From assembly GCF_000001735.4 (NCBI RefSeq), contig NC_003071.7:15537443-15601442 (forward strand): a stretch of 64,000 bases of DNA, written 5' to 3'. This document shows, piece after piece, positions 1 through 12,599 of this stretch (within the stretch, counting starts at the first letter, position 1; the number at the start of each line of letters is the position of its first letter). The notes beneath the pieces are model-generated. The model was given only the letters and a program-made list of their open reading frames with translations, was not told the origin of the DNA and searched no databases. This DNA comes from Arabidopsis thaliana. Taxonomy: Eukaryota; Streptophyta; Magnoliopsida; Brassicales; Brassicaceae. Both the position numbers and the translations under genes were made by a program.

Positions 1-59
1 AACAAAAGTATATTTTGTATACACATCATTATAATAGAAGAAACCAATATCTCCATGAG

Positions 60-2574
60 CTAGACAAGCAAATCAGCATAAGCATGAAGTCCATGGCTGT
101 TCATGTTCTGCTTAAGCCTGTACAATGCCCGGCTCTCTAGCTGCCTTACCCTCTCCTTTGACAATCCGTAAATCTCTCCTATTTCCGATAACGATCTCTG
201 TTTACCGCCATCAATCCCAAATCTCAGCTTGATGATCCTTCTCTCCTTTGGACTCAGTACATTGAGGAGATTCCGTACATGGTTCCTCATCAGCTGCTTC
301 CCCACGCTCATTGTTGGTGTCTCAATCCCACTGTCTGGTGTTATTTCCTGTGGTATTAAACGGTTATTACCGGGTTTTGCTCAGTCAACAGAACATCTTC
401 AAAGACAGTTACCTGAAAGGTGGTGTCTTGATCAGACCAAATGGGCTGTTGCATTGAAAGAGGTGTTCTTGTATTGTACAGCAGTTTATCCAGCTTCTCT
501 GTTGAAACCCCAACGTGGCCAGCGAGTTCCTCTTTACTTGGTCGGTAATTCCCTTCCTGCACGCAAGTTTTTCTGGCTTCGGATACTTTGCCTAGTAGCA
601 TGTATACGTTCTCCTGTATCAACATGAGTAGATTTTAGCAATCCTTGCTTTAAAAGTAGATCCTTTAGTAGAGATAATGTCAGGTCTGATCAATTCTTTA
701 ACAAGTTTGTAGTTACCGGTAAACGGATTGTTCTGGAGTTTTGAAATATAGACTTTCTTATGGATTGTCGAATCCACCAGTAAGCGTAAGTAGCGAATCT
801 GCATCCGGATTGCGGTTTGAATTTTTCTACACTTTTCATTAGCCCCATGCTTCCTTCCTACGAACCATTAGATAAGCATAAGAAGAAGCATCAAGAGAAA
901 TGGACATCAAGTTAGATCACTCTATCCCACACCAAAAAATACTGAAGAGCTCGAGATATTTTTACAAGAAACCTTTTGTGCCTACACAAAAACAATGGGT
1001 TCATTTGAAGCTAACCTGCAATAAGTCCTGAAAGTTGAGTCCACGATTCTGATATTGTTTAGCTATATGGACTACCAGACGTAGGTTTGCTGTAATCAAC
1101 TTTTCCCGGCTGCTTCTCCCACGGTGGATATCAGATTTTAAGACAGGGGAACTTATCCCCATAGCTTCAGCCCACTCGCCTATTGTTGGTTCGCAGCCGT
1201 TTTGAGATTCAAGTTTAGTCTTTACCTTCTCCAACTTTAATAAATGCTGATAGATCAAAGATTATGGAAGTTAGCACCAGGGACAAGAAGGAAGTCCAAG
1301 GACACATGAATAAGGAAAGCATGAACCTGTATATGTGATATCAGCTCAGCTTCTTCTTTAGCAGTCAGAAGTTGTTTTGTCTCAGGTCCCCACAAGAAGA
1401 GCTGAAGCGCATCATCATTATCAGCCCCTTGTTTATACTTTTTCTTCGCACTAGTTTTCTGAGGAACATAACCCTCATCGTCCACATCGTTTGATTTTGG
1501 AGCCCGTCTGTTCTTTGCTCGTCTCTCTAGCTGCCGCTTCGATCTTACTATGTTTCCCTTTTCCGGTAAGGACATAGAAGAGCTAAAACCAAACATCCAG
1601 AAATACAAATCTTTTCACATTACAGCCCACAAGTAGCAGATTGATAAGATACACAAACAAGGTTAAAAAAAGCAACCTAGTGGAGAGAGAATCCTTGATG
1701 TTGTCAGATGGATTTGCTTCAGTGTCATCAACTAACAATGCAGCTTGTTTTGAAGCTGATAAAGCCTTCTGAGCTAGTGCAACCACATCACAAAGCTCTG
1801 CATCAGCTAAAGGAGACACAACTGCCGGCAATTTCGTTTCAGATGTTAAAGGAGATATTAATCTGCAAACAAAAGAAAGGCTACATCATTCAGAAAACTC
1901 AAAAGGTTGTATGAAAACTGAAACTGGTGGGTTTAAGAGAGGAAGAGACATTACAAATTCCATAAACCAGTAGAGTGAAGAAGTTGCTGTTCAAATTTCT
2001 CATCTTCTCGAGATGAAACCAATTCATCAAACTGCCTCCTCTCCAGAGTCAACTAAAAATGCAAGGAACCCAATCGCATTAAACAAGAGGACTAGAAAGT
2101 TGACAACTTTATGATTGATTCAATCTCTTAGGACAATATTGCTGCTAATAAAACACACCTGGGATGTTCTATCGTCTCTTAACGCATGTGACAGAGGCCT
2201 AGACTCTTCCCGTGGCTCCTGTGAGAGAACCGACGCAGGAAAATGTCGAGATAGAGAATTGAGATGACGTGAGTTAACAACAGGAGTTGTTGTTTGATCA
2301 TGAAGCATCACTACTACAGAAATACCAACAAACGAACAAAAACAAATCAGAAAATGCTAACACAAACTCGTATACATACACTAATTTCAAATTGAAATCC
2401 ATGAACTTCAAATTCCAGTAACTAACAGAGACAAATCCAGCAAAGACACAATATTTCTATATGAAGAGTAGCTGAATAAGAAGTACCAGAGGAAGGAGAA
2501 GAGTAGCTGCTCTTGAGATGAGTCTTTGTCTGAAACGAAGGAGATGAAGAAACCAAGTTCCTCGTAGCTTCCAT
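60..2574 (-). CDS. SIG6: Plastid RNA polymerase sigma factor 6
   Basis: Nuclear-encoded sigma-70 factor that directs the bacterial-type plastid RNA polymerase to chloroplast promoters. Coding exons on the minus strand: 2574-2487, 2313-2159, 2052-1955, 1862-1677, 1582-1327, 1246-1016, 857-717, 613-413, 347-60. They join to 547 codons with GT-AG junctions throughout. The Ser/Thr-rich, acid-poor N-terminus ([19 protein letters not shown]) suits a chloroplast transit peptide. Region 2 lies at about residues 312-395, with [27 protein letters not shown] and [14 protein letters not shown]. Region 4 is near the C-terminus, with [14 protein letters not shown] and the helix-turn-helix [20 protein letters not shown]. 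Length and sequence match Arabidopsis SIG6/SIGF (At2g36990). It is divergent from TCP11, with 373 bp between the two start codons. Confidence 0.97.
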
Positions 2575-2947
2575 TTCACAGAATCACCAAAGAATAAAAG
2601 ACTCTGTTTTTGCTTCCACGAATGGCTAAGGAAGAAGAAGAATAAGAACATGAGGCTACTCTACAGAGCCATGACGAACAGATAAGGCGACACACACACT
2701 CCCAATTTTTTTTTTGTAAAAATTAAAACTTGTTTGTTGCCATGGAAGTCAGATTTTGTTCTCTCTCCCTTTTTTTTTTTCCTACAGAGTGGATCATGTT
2801 GGGCCTTATATTGGGCTTAAAAGCCCAAATTATCCAAAAGTTAATTCGAATCATCTTCTTCTCCCTCCTTTAGTAACCCTAAGATTCTCTCTGTGAATCC
2901 TTGTTCATCGTCACTGAAATTAGTTTACAAAATCGACGAATTCGGAG
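2575..2947. promoter_or_regulatory. Bidirectional SIG6/TCP11 promoter with site II elements
   Basis: Only 373 bp separate the divergent SIG6 and TCP11 start codons. The interval holds three site II motifs (TGGGCC at 2800-2805, TGGGCT at 2812-2817, and its complement AGCCCA at 2822-2827) and a telo-box-like AACCCTAAG at 2875-2883. Site II plus telo-box is a known architecture of housekeeping plant promoters, and class I TCP proteins bind GCCCA-type sites. A T-rich run at 2770-2780 may be part of the core. Promoter activity is inferred from position and motifs. Confidence 0.6.
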
Positions 2948-3514
2948 ATGATTTTTCAGAATGTGTGCAGAAATGAGTCCAACTTCAACGCTATAGCTTC
3001 CGAATCGCGTTCCCAAACGCAGTTCGGTGTTTCGAAATCCTCCTCGAGCGGCGGCGGATGTATCTCCGCCAGGACTAAAGACCGTCACACGAAGGTTAAC
3101 GGACGAAGCCGTCGAGTTACGATGCCGGCTCTCGCCGCCGCTAGGATTTTCCAGTTAACGCGTGAGCTCGGTCACAAAACTGAAGGAGAAACCATCGAAT
3201 GGCTTCTTAGTCAAGCTGAACCGTCGATTATTGCCGCCACTGGCTACGGGACTAAGCTCATTTCGAATTGGGTTGATGTTGCGGCGGACGATTCCTCGTC
3301 GTCGTCGTCGATGACGTCGCCGCAAACGCAAACGCAAACGCCACAATCGCCGAGTTGTAGGTTGGATCTTTGTCAGCCAATCGGAATTCAGTATCCGGTG
3401 AATGGTTACAGTCATATGCCGTTCACAGCGATGCTTTTAGAGCCGATGACCACGACGGCGGAATCTGAGGTTGAGATCGCGGAGGAGGAGGAACGTAGAC
3501 GCCGTCACCATTAG
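2948..3514 (+). CDS. TCP11: Class I TCP transcription factor
   Basis: Intronless 188-aa protein with a non-canonical bHLH (TCP) domain at about residues 42-98. The basic part is [20 protein letters not shown], followed by helix I ([18 protein letters not shown]) and helix II ([18 protein letters not shown]). The short basic region with the RRVTMP spacing is the class I (PCF) form, which binds GGNCCCAC/GCCCA-type sites in the nucleus. After the domain come a Ser tract (SSSSSSM) and a TQTQTQTP repeat, both low complexity. I recognise it as TCP11 (At2g37000). The start is the first ATG of the open frame, and the shared promoter upstream carries GCCCA motifs of the type this family binds. Confidence 0.95.
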   Translation: MIFQNVCRNESNFNAIASESRSQTQFGVSKSSSSGGGCISARTKDRHTKVNGRSRRVTMPALAAARIFQLTRELGHKTEGETIEWLLSQAEPSIIAATGYGTKLISNWVDVAADDSSSSSSMTSPQTQTQTPQSPSCRLDLCQPIGIQYPVNGYSHMPFTAMLLEPMTTTAESEVEIAEEEERRRRHH

Positions 3515-4277
3515 TAAAATTAGGCTTTTGATTTAGAGTGTTAAAATTAGGATTTTAAAAGTTTAGGAGGTAACAGATAAGGATAATTTAGTCAAATCAT
3601 GTTGTTTAGTTTGGTAATGTTATTTTGCCACTAAACAACTAATAATATTGTTTGATAATCTTATTATTTGGTTTTGGAAACAAATTGATTAAAAAATAAT
3701 GCCATATGTTTATAATGTTTATATTGTTTTTCTCACTATTGATTTGTGATTTTTTAGTAATGCTTGAAATCATTAAGCAACACTATTTAAATAAACAAAA
3801 ATTTCTCATGAAATCCAAAGAATCATCATTTGTCATGCTCCTCCAATATAGTTATTTCTATTTTTGGAAATAAGTTATAATTAAGAAACCAATCATTTTT
3901 CTCACCCATTTTTTTTTTCATTTGCTAGAAATCTGGACCTCCTTCCATGATGACCCTTCTCAACTCTCTTCTTTCACGCAAGTCTCTCATTTTTCAACTT
4001 TCCAACTTTTGATCTCAACGTCAACATTTCAAGATTTTCTAAAAGAGAACAAAAAAAATCTACAACAAGCTCGTTAGCTTTCTTTTAATCCTTCATCTCC
4101 ATTTTTCAAGAATATACTCATTGGTTTTCTCAAGACATGATAGAAAAACACAAGACATCTCTACGGATATTTCTATTGGTAGCTTCCAATGTATCTATTC
4201 TATTGTTAGGTCAGAGGGTTCAGATATTTCGATTCGGAAGGTTCTGATTTTAAGGCAAGACTTTTGATATAAGAACA
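3515..4277. other. Intergenic: TCP11 3' region and ABCG24 5' region
   Basis: AT-rich spacer between two + strand genes. The first part is probably the TCP11 3' untranslated region; the pyrimidine-rich stretch at about 3900-4090 looks like the ABCG24 promoter and leader. No open reading frame or RNA gene is supported. Confidence 0.5.
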
Positions 4278-7200
4278 ATGAGAGTTAGGGTTGATGTTTG
4301 TTGGACACAACACATCTTCTTGTTCTTTGTTTTTGGCTTGAGTTTTATGTCATTTGCACTATCTCTGGATGGAGATGATTACAGCAAAACAGGGAACCCA
4401 AAAGCTCTTGTTTCGGTTACAAACCTTATCTATACTCGACTTCAGAATCTAAAGACTGTTTTAAAGGCTGACGTTGATCGAGATTTAGGTTATTGCATCA
4501 AGAATTTGTAAGTCTTTTCAAAATCAGCTAATGTAGTCCCATGTTTGAATTTTACATTTTTCTCATATCGTTTGTTGATAATTCAGGAAGGGCGATTGGA
4601 ATGAAGCATTTAATTTTGATAAAAATCTGGACTTCTTAAGCAATTGTGTCAAGAAAAATGATGGTAAACAACATAAAAAGGGTTATGTTTTTATATTCAA
4701 ATACTTGAACATTGAGATTTAATGGTCTTGTGATATGCAGGTGACCTCACACTTAGACTATGTTCAGCTGCGGAGATAAAGTTCTACTTTAGTAGTTTTG
4801 TTAGAAGAGATGAAGCAACAACGGTTCATGTAAAGCCTAACATCAACTGCAATTTAGCTAAATGGGTTTCCGGATGTGAGCCTGGATGGAGTTGCAATGC
4901 AGATGATGAAAAAAGATTTGATCTCAACAATGGAAAAATTCTTCCATCTAGAACTCGTAAATGTCAACCTTGTTGTGAGGGTTTCTTTTGTCCACAAGGT
5001 CTTGCTTGCATGATACGTAAGATATCCATTTACATACATATATGTTATATCAACATTATAAGTACTAAAACTTTAATCTAACATATTCATTGTTGTTTAT
5101 TCTCTGATTTATGTAAACGAAGCGTGTCCGTTAGGCGCATATTGCCCGCTTGCCAAGCTTAATAAAACAACAGGATTTTGTGAGCCGTAAGTTGTTAGCT
5201 TTCTAGATTGAGTAAGTTAATGAAAAATCTTATTAGTGGATGATTTAAAGAGTTTTTACATTGCAGATATAACTACCAAATTCCTCCGGGAAAGTTGAAT
5301 CATACATGTGGTTCTGCAGATAGTTGGGTTGATGCTGAGAGTAGTGGTGATATGTTTTGTTCACCAGGTTCATATTGCCCAACAACGATTCGAAAAGTCA
5401 CTTGTAGTAGTGGGTATTGATTCTTTTATCTCACAACTCTTGTTACTTTTTGAAAATTTGTTTCATATATGAAATATTCATCATTAAGGATGTAATTAAT
5501 GTTTTTATGTATTACTTAGACATTACTGCAGACAAGGTTCTACGTCACAGAAACGTAAGTTTCTAAAACACTAAAACCTAAGAAAATGAATTGTTTTATA
5601 ATATCATTATCATTCATTAATTCTCTTTTTGGTGACCGTTTTAGCATGTTTTAAGCTCGCAACATGCAATCCGAATACCGCAAACCAAAATATTCATGCC
5701 TATGGAGCGATCTTAATTGTAAGTTGTTAGTTAATTAGAATACATTTTGCTTTAAAATTTGTTGGAAATTATATTTTCGTTATTGTATATATAGGCATCA
5801 CTAAGTCTTCTCATGATCATGGTTTATAACTGTTCTGATCAAGTTCTCGCCACTCGAGAAAAAAGACAAGCAAAGTCGAGAGAAGCTGCAGCGAGACATG
5901 CAAAAGAAACAACACAAGCTCGAGAAAGGTGGAAAACCGCAAAAGGTGTTGCCAAGAACCAAAAGATGGGATTGTCTGCACAACTATCTCAAACATTTTC
6001 TCGCATGAAATCTGCTAGAAAGGATGCCACACCAGTTAAAGCATCGGGAAAGTCAAAAGACAAGAAAAAAGAACCGAGTAATTTAACCAAGATGATGAAA
6101 TCAATGGAGGAGAACCCGAGTAACAACGAAGGATTCAATGTAGGAACCGGTAGTAAACCTGGGAAGAAGCCACAAGCTCCAAAGGGTAAACAACTACATA
6201 CCCAAAGCCAGATTTTTAAGTATGCATATGGTCAGATTGAGAAGGAGAAAGCTATGGAACAAAACAACAAGAACTTGACATTCTCGGGAGTTATTTCAAT
6301 GGCTACTGACACTGAGATGAGGACTAGACCTGTTATAGAAGTCGCGTTTAAGGATCTAACTCTTACATTGAAGGGTAAACATAAGCATATATTGAGATCT
6401 GTCACCGGAAAGATCATGCCAGGTCGTGTTTCTGCGGTCATGGGTCCATCAGGAGCTGGAAAAACTACATTTCTTTCTGCCTTGGCAGGAAAAGCAACTG
6501 GATGTACGAGGACGGGTCTAATCCTTATAAATGGTAGAAATGACTCTATAAACTCGTATAAGAAGATCACTGGATTTGTGCCACAAGATGATGTTGTGCA
6601 TGGCAATCTTACCGTCGAAGAGAACCTTCGATTTAGCGCAAGATGCAGGTAAATTTATTCTCATATCATAGAGGAGATTGAGAGTCCAATTCTTAAAAAA
6701 ATACATTTTTATTACATAGTGTTTATGCTTCAAAAAAATGTTGCATATCATTTATTTATATATGTTTCTTTACATGCAGATTAAGTGCTTATATGTCAAA
6801 AGCAGACAAAGTTTTGATCATTGAAAGAGTGATTGAAAGCTTAGGATTACAACATGTAAGAGACTCGTTGGTTGGTACGATAGAAAAAAGAGGAATCTCT
6901 GGAGGACAAAGAAAACGTGTGAACGTTGGTGTTGAAATGGTCATGGAACCTTCTCTATTGATATTAGATGAACCCACTACAGGTTTAGATAGTGCATCTT
7001 CACAATTACTTCTTAGAGCACTTCGACGTGAAGCACTTGAAGGTGTTAACATTTGTATGGTCGTCCATCAACCCAGGTATGTTATCTCCTCCATGAATTA
7101 TGTTACAATTTTATGTTAAGAAATACTTTTTGCTTAATAATTGGTTTTTTCCTCTTATTAGTTATACAATGTACAAAATGTTCGATGACATGATAATACT

Positions 7201-8717
7201 AGCAAAAGGTGGTCTTACCGTGTACCATGGATCAGTCAAAAAAATAGAAGAATATTTTGCTGATATCGGAATCACGGTTCCCGATCGTGTCAATCCTCCT
7301 GATCATTATATAGATATTCTTGAAGGCATTGTGAAACCAGATGGTGATATAACTATAGAACAACTTCCTGTGAGATGGATGCTGCACAATGGTTACCCTG
7401 TGCCTCACGATATGTTGAAATTTTGTGATGGACTTCCTTCCTCGTCAACTGGATCAGCTCAAGAGGATTCCACTCATAATTCTTTTAGTAATGATCTATG
7501 GCAAGATGTGAAAACTAATGTGGAGATTACAAAAGATCAGTTACAACACAATTACTCGAATTCTCATGACAATTCTAATCGAGTAACTCCTACCGTAGGT
7601 CGACAATATAGATATTTTGTTGGAAGGTATGATTTTTCTAGATTTGATAGATGGAATTTTGTGGTTAATTTCATATGTACATTAAAACTTTAGTCTATCT
7701 ATTTCAGGGTTGGAAAACAACGGCTTAGAGAAGCAAGACTACAAGCGTTAGATTTCCTAATATTATTAGTTGCGGGAGCTTGTTTAGGAACTCTTGCGAA
7801 GGTGAACGACGAGACAATCGATACACTTGGCTACACATACACCATAATAGCTGTCTGTAAGTTTCTTACGTACACAAATATTAATTTACATTTACTAGTA
7901 TTCGCGATTTTTGGAACGTTAACTAAGCTCTTTTCTGTATGTCTTTCTTTTTTTGTAGCTCTTTTGTGTAAGATCTCGGCATTGAGATCATTCTCTGTAG
8001 ATAAATTACAATATTGGAGAGAAAGTGCCGCTGGAATTAGCAGTTTGGCACATTTTATGGCTAAAGACACAATGGACCATTTAAACACAATTATGAAACC
8101 TTTAGTGTACTTGTCCATGTTCTACTTCTTCAACAACCCGAGATCTAGTTTCGAAGACAACTACATTGTACTAGTATGCTTGGTCTACTGTGTAACAGGC
8201 ATGGCTTACATTTTTGCCATATTGTACAGTCCTAGCGCCGCACAATTGGTTTGTCCTCACTTTCTCATAATTCATATATGAAGGAACCAAAATTTTCACT
8301 AACCATATGGTACCTGAATTTGCTGTTATGTTCTTGCAGTTGTCGGTGTTAGTCCCCGTTGTTATGACTCTTATCGCTAATCAAGATAAAGAAAGCATGG
8401 TCCTTAAGTATCTCGGAAGCTTTTGCTACCCCAAATGGACTCTCGAAGCCTTTGTCCTTTCCAATGCTCAAAGGTAGAAAGTTTGAAGATTTAATTCTTC
8501 TAACACATAATCAAATCTTAATTCAGAAAATTTGATTTTGGACTCTTTTTTTTGGGTTAGGTACTCTGGAGTGTGGGTGGTGACTAGATGCAGTTCATTG
8601 TCTCAAAACGGATATGATCTTAGTGATTGGATATTGTGTCTCATTGTTCTCGTTCTCATGGGACTAATATGCCGATTCATAGCTTATTTCTGCATGGTTA
8701 CATTCCAGAAGAAATAA
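4278..8717 (+). CDS. ABCG24: ABC transporter G family half-transporter with Cys-rich N-terminal domain
   Basis: Half-size ABCG (WBC/NAP type) transporter, 1082 codons. Exons: 4278-4507, 4587-4663, 4741-5016, 5123-5186, 5267-5413, 5520-5554, 5645-5718, 5795-6648, 6780-7076, 7162-7626, 7708-7856, 7959-8248, 8340-8473, 8561-8717. The N-terminus has a signal-like segment (residues 10-29), a long Cys-rich domain, and a membrane span ([20 protein letters not shown]) near 300. A Lys/Arg-rich linker precedes the nucleotide-binding domain, with Walker A GPSGAGKT at about 518, signature ISGGQRKRV at about 625 and Walker B LLILDEP at about 647. Several membrane spans lie after residue 880. The long N-terminal extension sets this subgroup apart from ordinary ABCG half-transporters. 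I recognise At2g37010 (NAP12/ABCG24). The substrate cannot be read from sequence. Confidence 0.95.
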
Positions 8718-9068
8718 TCTAATAATTACACATGATTAAAAAGCTTACATTTTGTAAAATTCTTCTATTTTTCATACGTTAAATATTAAATGAGTTATAT
8801 AAGTAGTTTATAGAATTAGAGAAGAAGGGATTTTAGAATTCCAATTTTGTAATTTTTATTTGTAGATAATGGTGATTATTCATCATGCTTTTTCTTTCTT
8901 TATATGGTAACCGGTTTTGGTAAGATAGAGTCATACAGAGAATGATATACAAAGAAATCGGTTTATTTTCAGTTACGATTCTTTGGTTTATATGATCCGG
9001 TTTAATTGGTTACTAAGATGATGTCGGAAAGAGAATAGGGAAGCGGCGTAACTAAAAAACACGACACG
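8718..9068. other. Intergenic between ABCG24 and the translin gene
   Basis: About 350 bp of AT-rich DNA: the presumed ABCG24 3' untranslated region, then the promoter and leader of the next gene. No further feature is seen. Confidence 0.5.
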
Positions 9069-11350
9069 ATGATGAATTCGGCGTTTCGAAACGTTCACAT
9101 CACTGCGTCTCGTTTGATAAACCCTAAGCCCTTTTCTTCTTCGATTCTCCATTTTCTTCCTCTCTGTTCCGGCGACGCTTCTCCTCGCCGTTCCAATCCT
9201 CTCCGGCATAGAAACTCGGTGTCTCCTTCATCTTCCTTTCCCTTCTGTTCGACTTCTTCCTTTTCTTCTTTCTACATTCCTATGGCGGGAGGAGATGGTC
9301 AGGTGTCTCATTCGCTTGAGAAGCAGTTCGAGAGTTTCCGTGTTCAATTGGAAGAATCTGCAGCTTTGAGAGAGCAGATTCGTGCTGTGGTTATGGAGAT
9401 TGAGTCTGCTACTAGGCTTATTCAAGCTAATCTTCTTCTCGTTCATCAATCGCGTCCTATTCCTGGTAAATGATTAGTCTTTAGGTTAAAAATTGCATCT
9501 TTTAGCTAAATGTTTGAAATGGCTTGATGGGTTCAGAACTTGGTGATGAAGTTCTCTATGAAGGGAAGTAACTAAAAATGAAGAACTTGTTGAGAAAAGA
9601 ATGAATATTGAATTACACATAGCCTTTGTTCTTTTAAGAAATTCATTGGAAGTGTTTGGTTGTTACTAATATAGATTGCTCGTTTTGTTGATGGATCAGA
9701 GGTTATCGAGAAAGCTAAGGAAAAAATCGTTGATTTGAAGCAGTATTATGGTCGGCTTGCTGAAATTCTTGAGGAGTGTCCTGGACAATACTATAGGTAA
9801 GTTTGAAAGCTATGTGTAGTTAGATTTTCTTTATTTGCAATGGTTTTTTGTTAAAAGGTTTTTGTAATGTAGGTACCATGGAGACTGGAGAAGTGAAACA
9901 CAGGCAGTGGTCTCCCAGCTTGCTTTTATGCACTGGCTAGAAACTGGAACTCTTCTCGTGCATACCGAAGCTGAAGAAAAACTTGGGTGTATGTCTCTGG
10001 ATCTCAATTTACTATTTTCCTTACTTCCAAATACTGAAATACATATCATGGCCTAGTGGTTGCACTATAAATAAAACCTTATTTTGTTTTGCTAGTTCTC
10101 TCACAAACTTTTGTATAGAAACTTCCTTCCCACAATAGGTAACAACTGAGCTGGCAGTAGGCAATCAATTTGAAATCCGTTCATGACTCCAACATACTAT
10201 ACGTGTTATCCTGTGACCCTCCTTTTGCCTGACCTGTCTCAGTTGGAAAAACTAAATGAACGAGTTTTCTACTTTTCTCAATAATCAGATTCAGTTTGCC
10301 ACTAGTCTTCTTCTCTTATCAGTATGTTAATTAGTCTACCTTTTCTTGCTCGTTGTTATTGATTTTGTCCTTAGGCTTTGTTTCAGTCTGCATTTTATCC
10401 ACTGTAGTGTCAACCATTTAGCTAAGATTTGATTTTTTCACCTCAATAGAGTTATTAGTTGCCGTTTCCCATGAACTCAGTTATTCTCCCTTAGGATGGA
10501 TGGATGATAATTGGAAGGTTGGTTTTTCATTACGTTGGTGTAGAATAGATATTTGCCCAAGTGTCGTTTTGTTTCAAATCTGGGTTTTGTTATCTTGTCA
10601 AATCAATTGTCTTTGAGTAAAATAAACAGAACAAGGTGTTGGTCAATTCATCTGCCATTATGGCTCTTCTAATTCCACTTCATTGTACTTCAGTGAACAG
10701 TTTGGAGTTTGGATTGGAGACAGAAGATTATCTCACTGGTAAGTTTCTGAGAAAGAACCCATATTTGCTCTGGAAGGCCAATATCTATAGATCAAATATG
10801 CCTTACGAGCATTTTATGAATCGCAACATTGCTTTTATATTCTCTGATCTTCAGCTTTTTGAATACTTTGCAGGAATTTGTTTCATGTCAAACGATTTGG
10901 TAAGATCATTTTTATCCCTAAATCTTACTTTCCATCTTCCCCCTTAGCATCCTACTTGATAGCAACTTATGAAAAACCTTTGGATAAATGCAAATGGGTG
11001 ATGCAATGTTTGAGCAGCCTAGGTACGTGGTTAATCGAGTGACAGCAGGAGACTATGACTGCCCAAGAAAGGTGATGAATTTCCTGACAGATCTTCATGC
11101 AGCCTTTCGCATGCTCAATCTCAGGAACGATTTCCTGCGCAAGAAATTCGACAGTAAGTCATACATATCTCTAACTGCTCTTCTTTCTCCATTTGCGATG
11201 GTTACATAAAAAAAAAATCGATTTTGACATGTGACAGGTATGAAGTACGACCTAAGAAGAGTGGAAGAAGTTTACTATGATGTCAAGATCCGAGGTTTGA
11301 TTTCCGGCGGAGATCCTCCTGGCGTCCAAGCAGTCCAAGGCCAATCCTAA
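9069..11350 (+). CDS. Translin-family protein with N-terminal extension
   Basis: Translin homologue; the family binds single-stranded nucleic acid and, with TRAX, forms the C3PO RNase in animals. Exons: 9069-9465, 9700-9796, 9873-9988, 10694-10738, 10874-10899, 11018-11153, 11238-11350, giving 309 codons from the first of two adjacent ATGs (308 from 9072). The translin fold starts near residue 75 (LEKQFESFRVQLEESAALRE) and continues with YHGDWRSETQAVVSQLAF, GDYDCPRKVMNFLTDLHAAF and LRNDFLRKKFDSMKYDLRRV. The first 70 or so residues are rich in Ser, Arg and Phe and poor in acids, like an organellar targeting peptide. An internal ATG (MAGGDGQ, 9282) would give a normal-sized cytosolic translin. 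Intron 3 is long (9989-10693) and exon 5 only 26 nt. I recognise At2g37020. Confidence 0.93.
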
Positions 11351-12599
11351 ATGTCCTCGGCTCTTTTTAAGTTTTTATGTATAACTTTGTTTAGCTAGCA
11401 TGAAAACGTCAAGGAGTGTTCTTCTCTAAACCAAAAACGGCAAGGAAAATAGAGAGACTGTAGTTTTTAGGTGTAGTTTGCAATTACTGAAAACGGCAAG
11501 TATTCCTTTTGTGGGCCTTGAAAGCCCACATTTTAGTCACAACTTTACTGTTATCCGAAGTCAGCAGCTTAATAGTATAACAGTAGATGTTCATGAACTC
11601 CACCTGTCCATCGTTGCGGACTTGAAACGCACGTTATATTTGACGGTGTCTTACGTCATTTTGGATTTCAAAACTAAATAAATCAGCTTTTGGAATCCGA
11701 AACAAAGACAAAAAAACAAAATCCAAGTCTAACAGTCGCCATTTCCCCTCCTGCGTCAGTGTTCTTCGTCTCCTCTCGTCGTCTCTCTTTGGTATCTTTT
11801 TTCTTAGCTTCGAGTACTATTCTTTTCGCTGACATTGTGTTAGATTCTCTCTTGAACTTGAACGATCTCTTTTCCAACACAAATGTAATGTATGATATCG
11901 TTCGATTTTTTCTCGGATTGTTAGTTTCTTCAAATTGCAGGTGTTTAGTTAAAGGAAGGGGATAAGCTAAGCAGCTGGATTTTCTTTTCTTTTCTTTTTT
12001 TTCTTCCCTGGAAAGTTATATTTTTATTATTATTTTCTAATGTAACAGCTGTGAGTCGTCTCTATGGCCCACATTATACGTATATTTCTTTTATGTTTTT
12101 TTTTTTTTTTCTATATTGCATTTGCATTTTGAATGTTGTGATAAACATTTAAAACATTGACGCTTCTGTAGCTGCTGAGAGTTTTGATTTTTCTTTATTT
12201 GTGTTTATCTATTCTGTCAATGAGACTGAGATCATCCGACAGAAATTTGTCTGGCTACTCTGTTTCTTTATACTGTAATTGCATAGAATGTCTGTCCTCT
12301 GTTCTTAAGTAAATCTTATATTACTTATTTATATATTTTCACTAGATTTGAGGCAAATTAATGTTTTTTAATTTGGAGAGAACATGTTTCATGTTGTGAA
12401 TTTGTTTATTAGTGCTTAAAAAACATGGATGAATCTAATGGATTGGGATAACATGCATATATAGAGAGAAATGAGATCTAGTTTCGTGAATGTAGCATGT
12501 AAGTTAGATTGGTTTATGGGCAACATTGTCCGGTTCTGTTCAATTATTGTGACATATACTTGGTTCTTTGCAGTGTAAAAACTTGGACCTTGACTTGAA
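11351..12599 (+). promoter_or_regulatory. TRFL8 promoter and long leader with probable leader intron
   Basis: After the translin 3' region, a palindromic pair of site II motifs (TGGGCC at 11513-11518 with AGCCCA at 11523-11528) marks a likely promoter. A C/T-rich stretch at about 11740-11830 looks like leader. A strong acceptor (TTCTTTGCAG, ending 12573) lies 26 nt before the TRFL8 start codon, so the leader is probably interrupted by an intron ending there. The donor could not be fixed. An upstream ORF of 91 codons opens at 11690 but lies partly in what may be intron. Confidence 0.5.

Noticed and set aside
229-627. 132-codon + strand ORF at the left edge
   Set aside because: It is antisense to SIG6 exons and encodes no recognisable protein.
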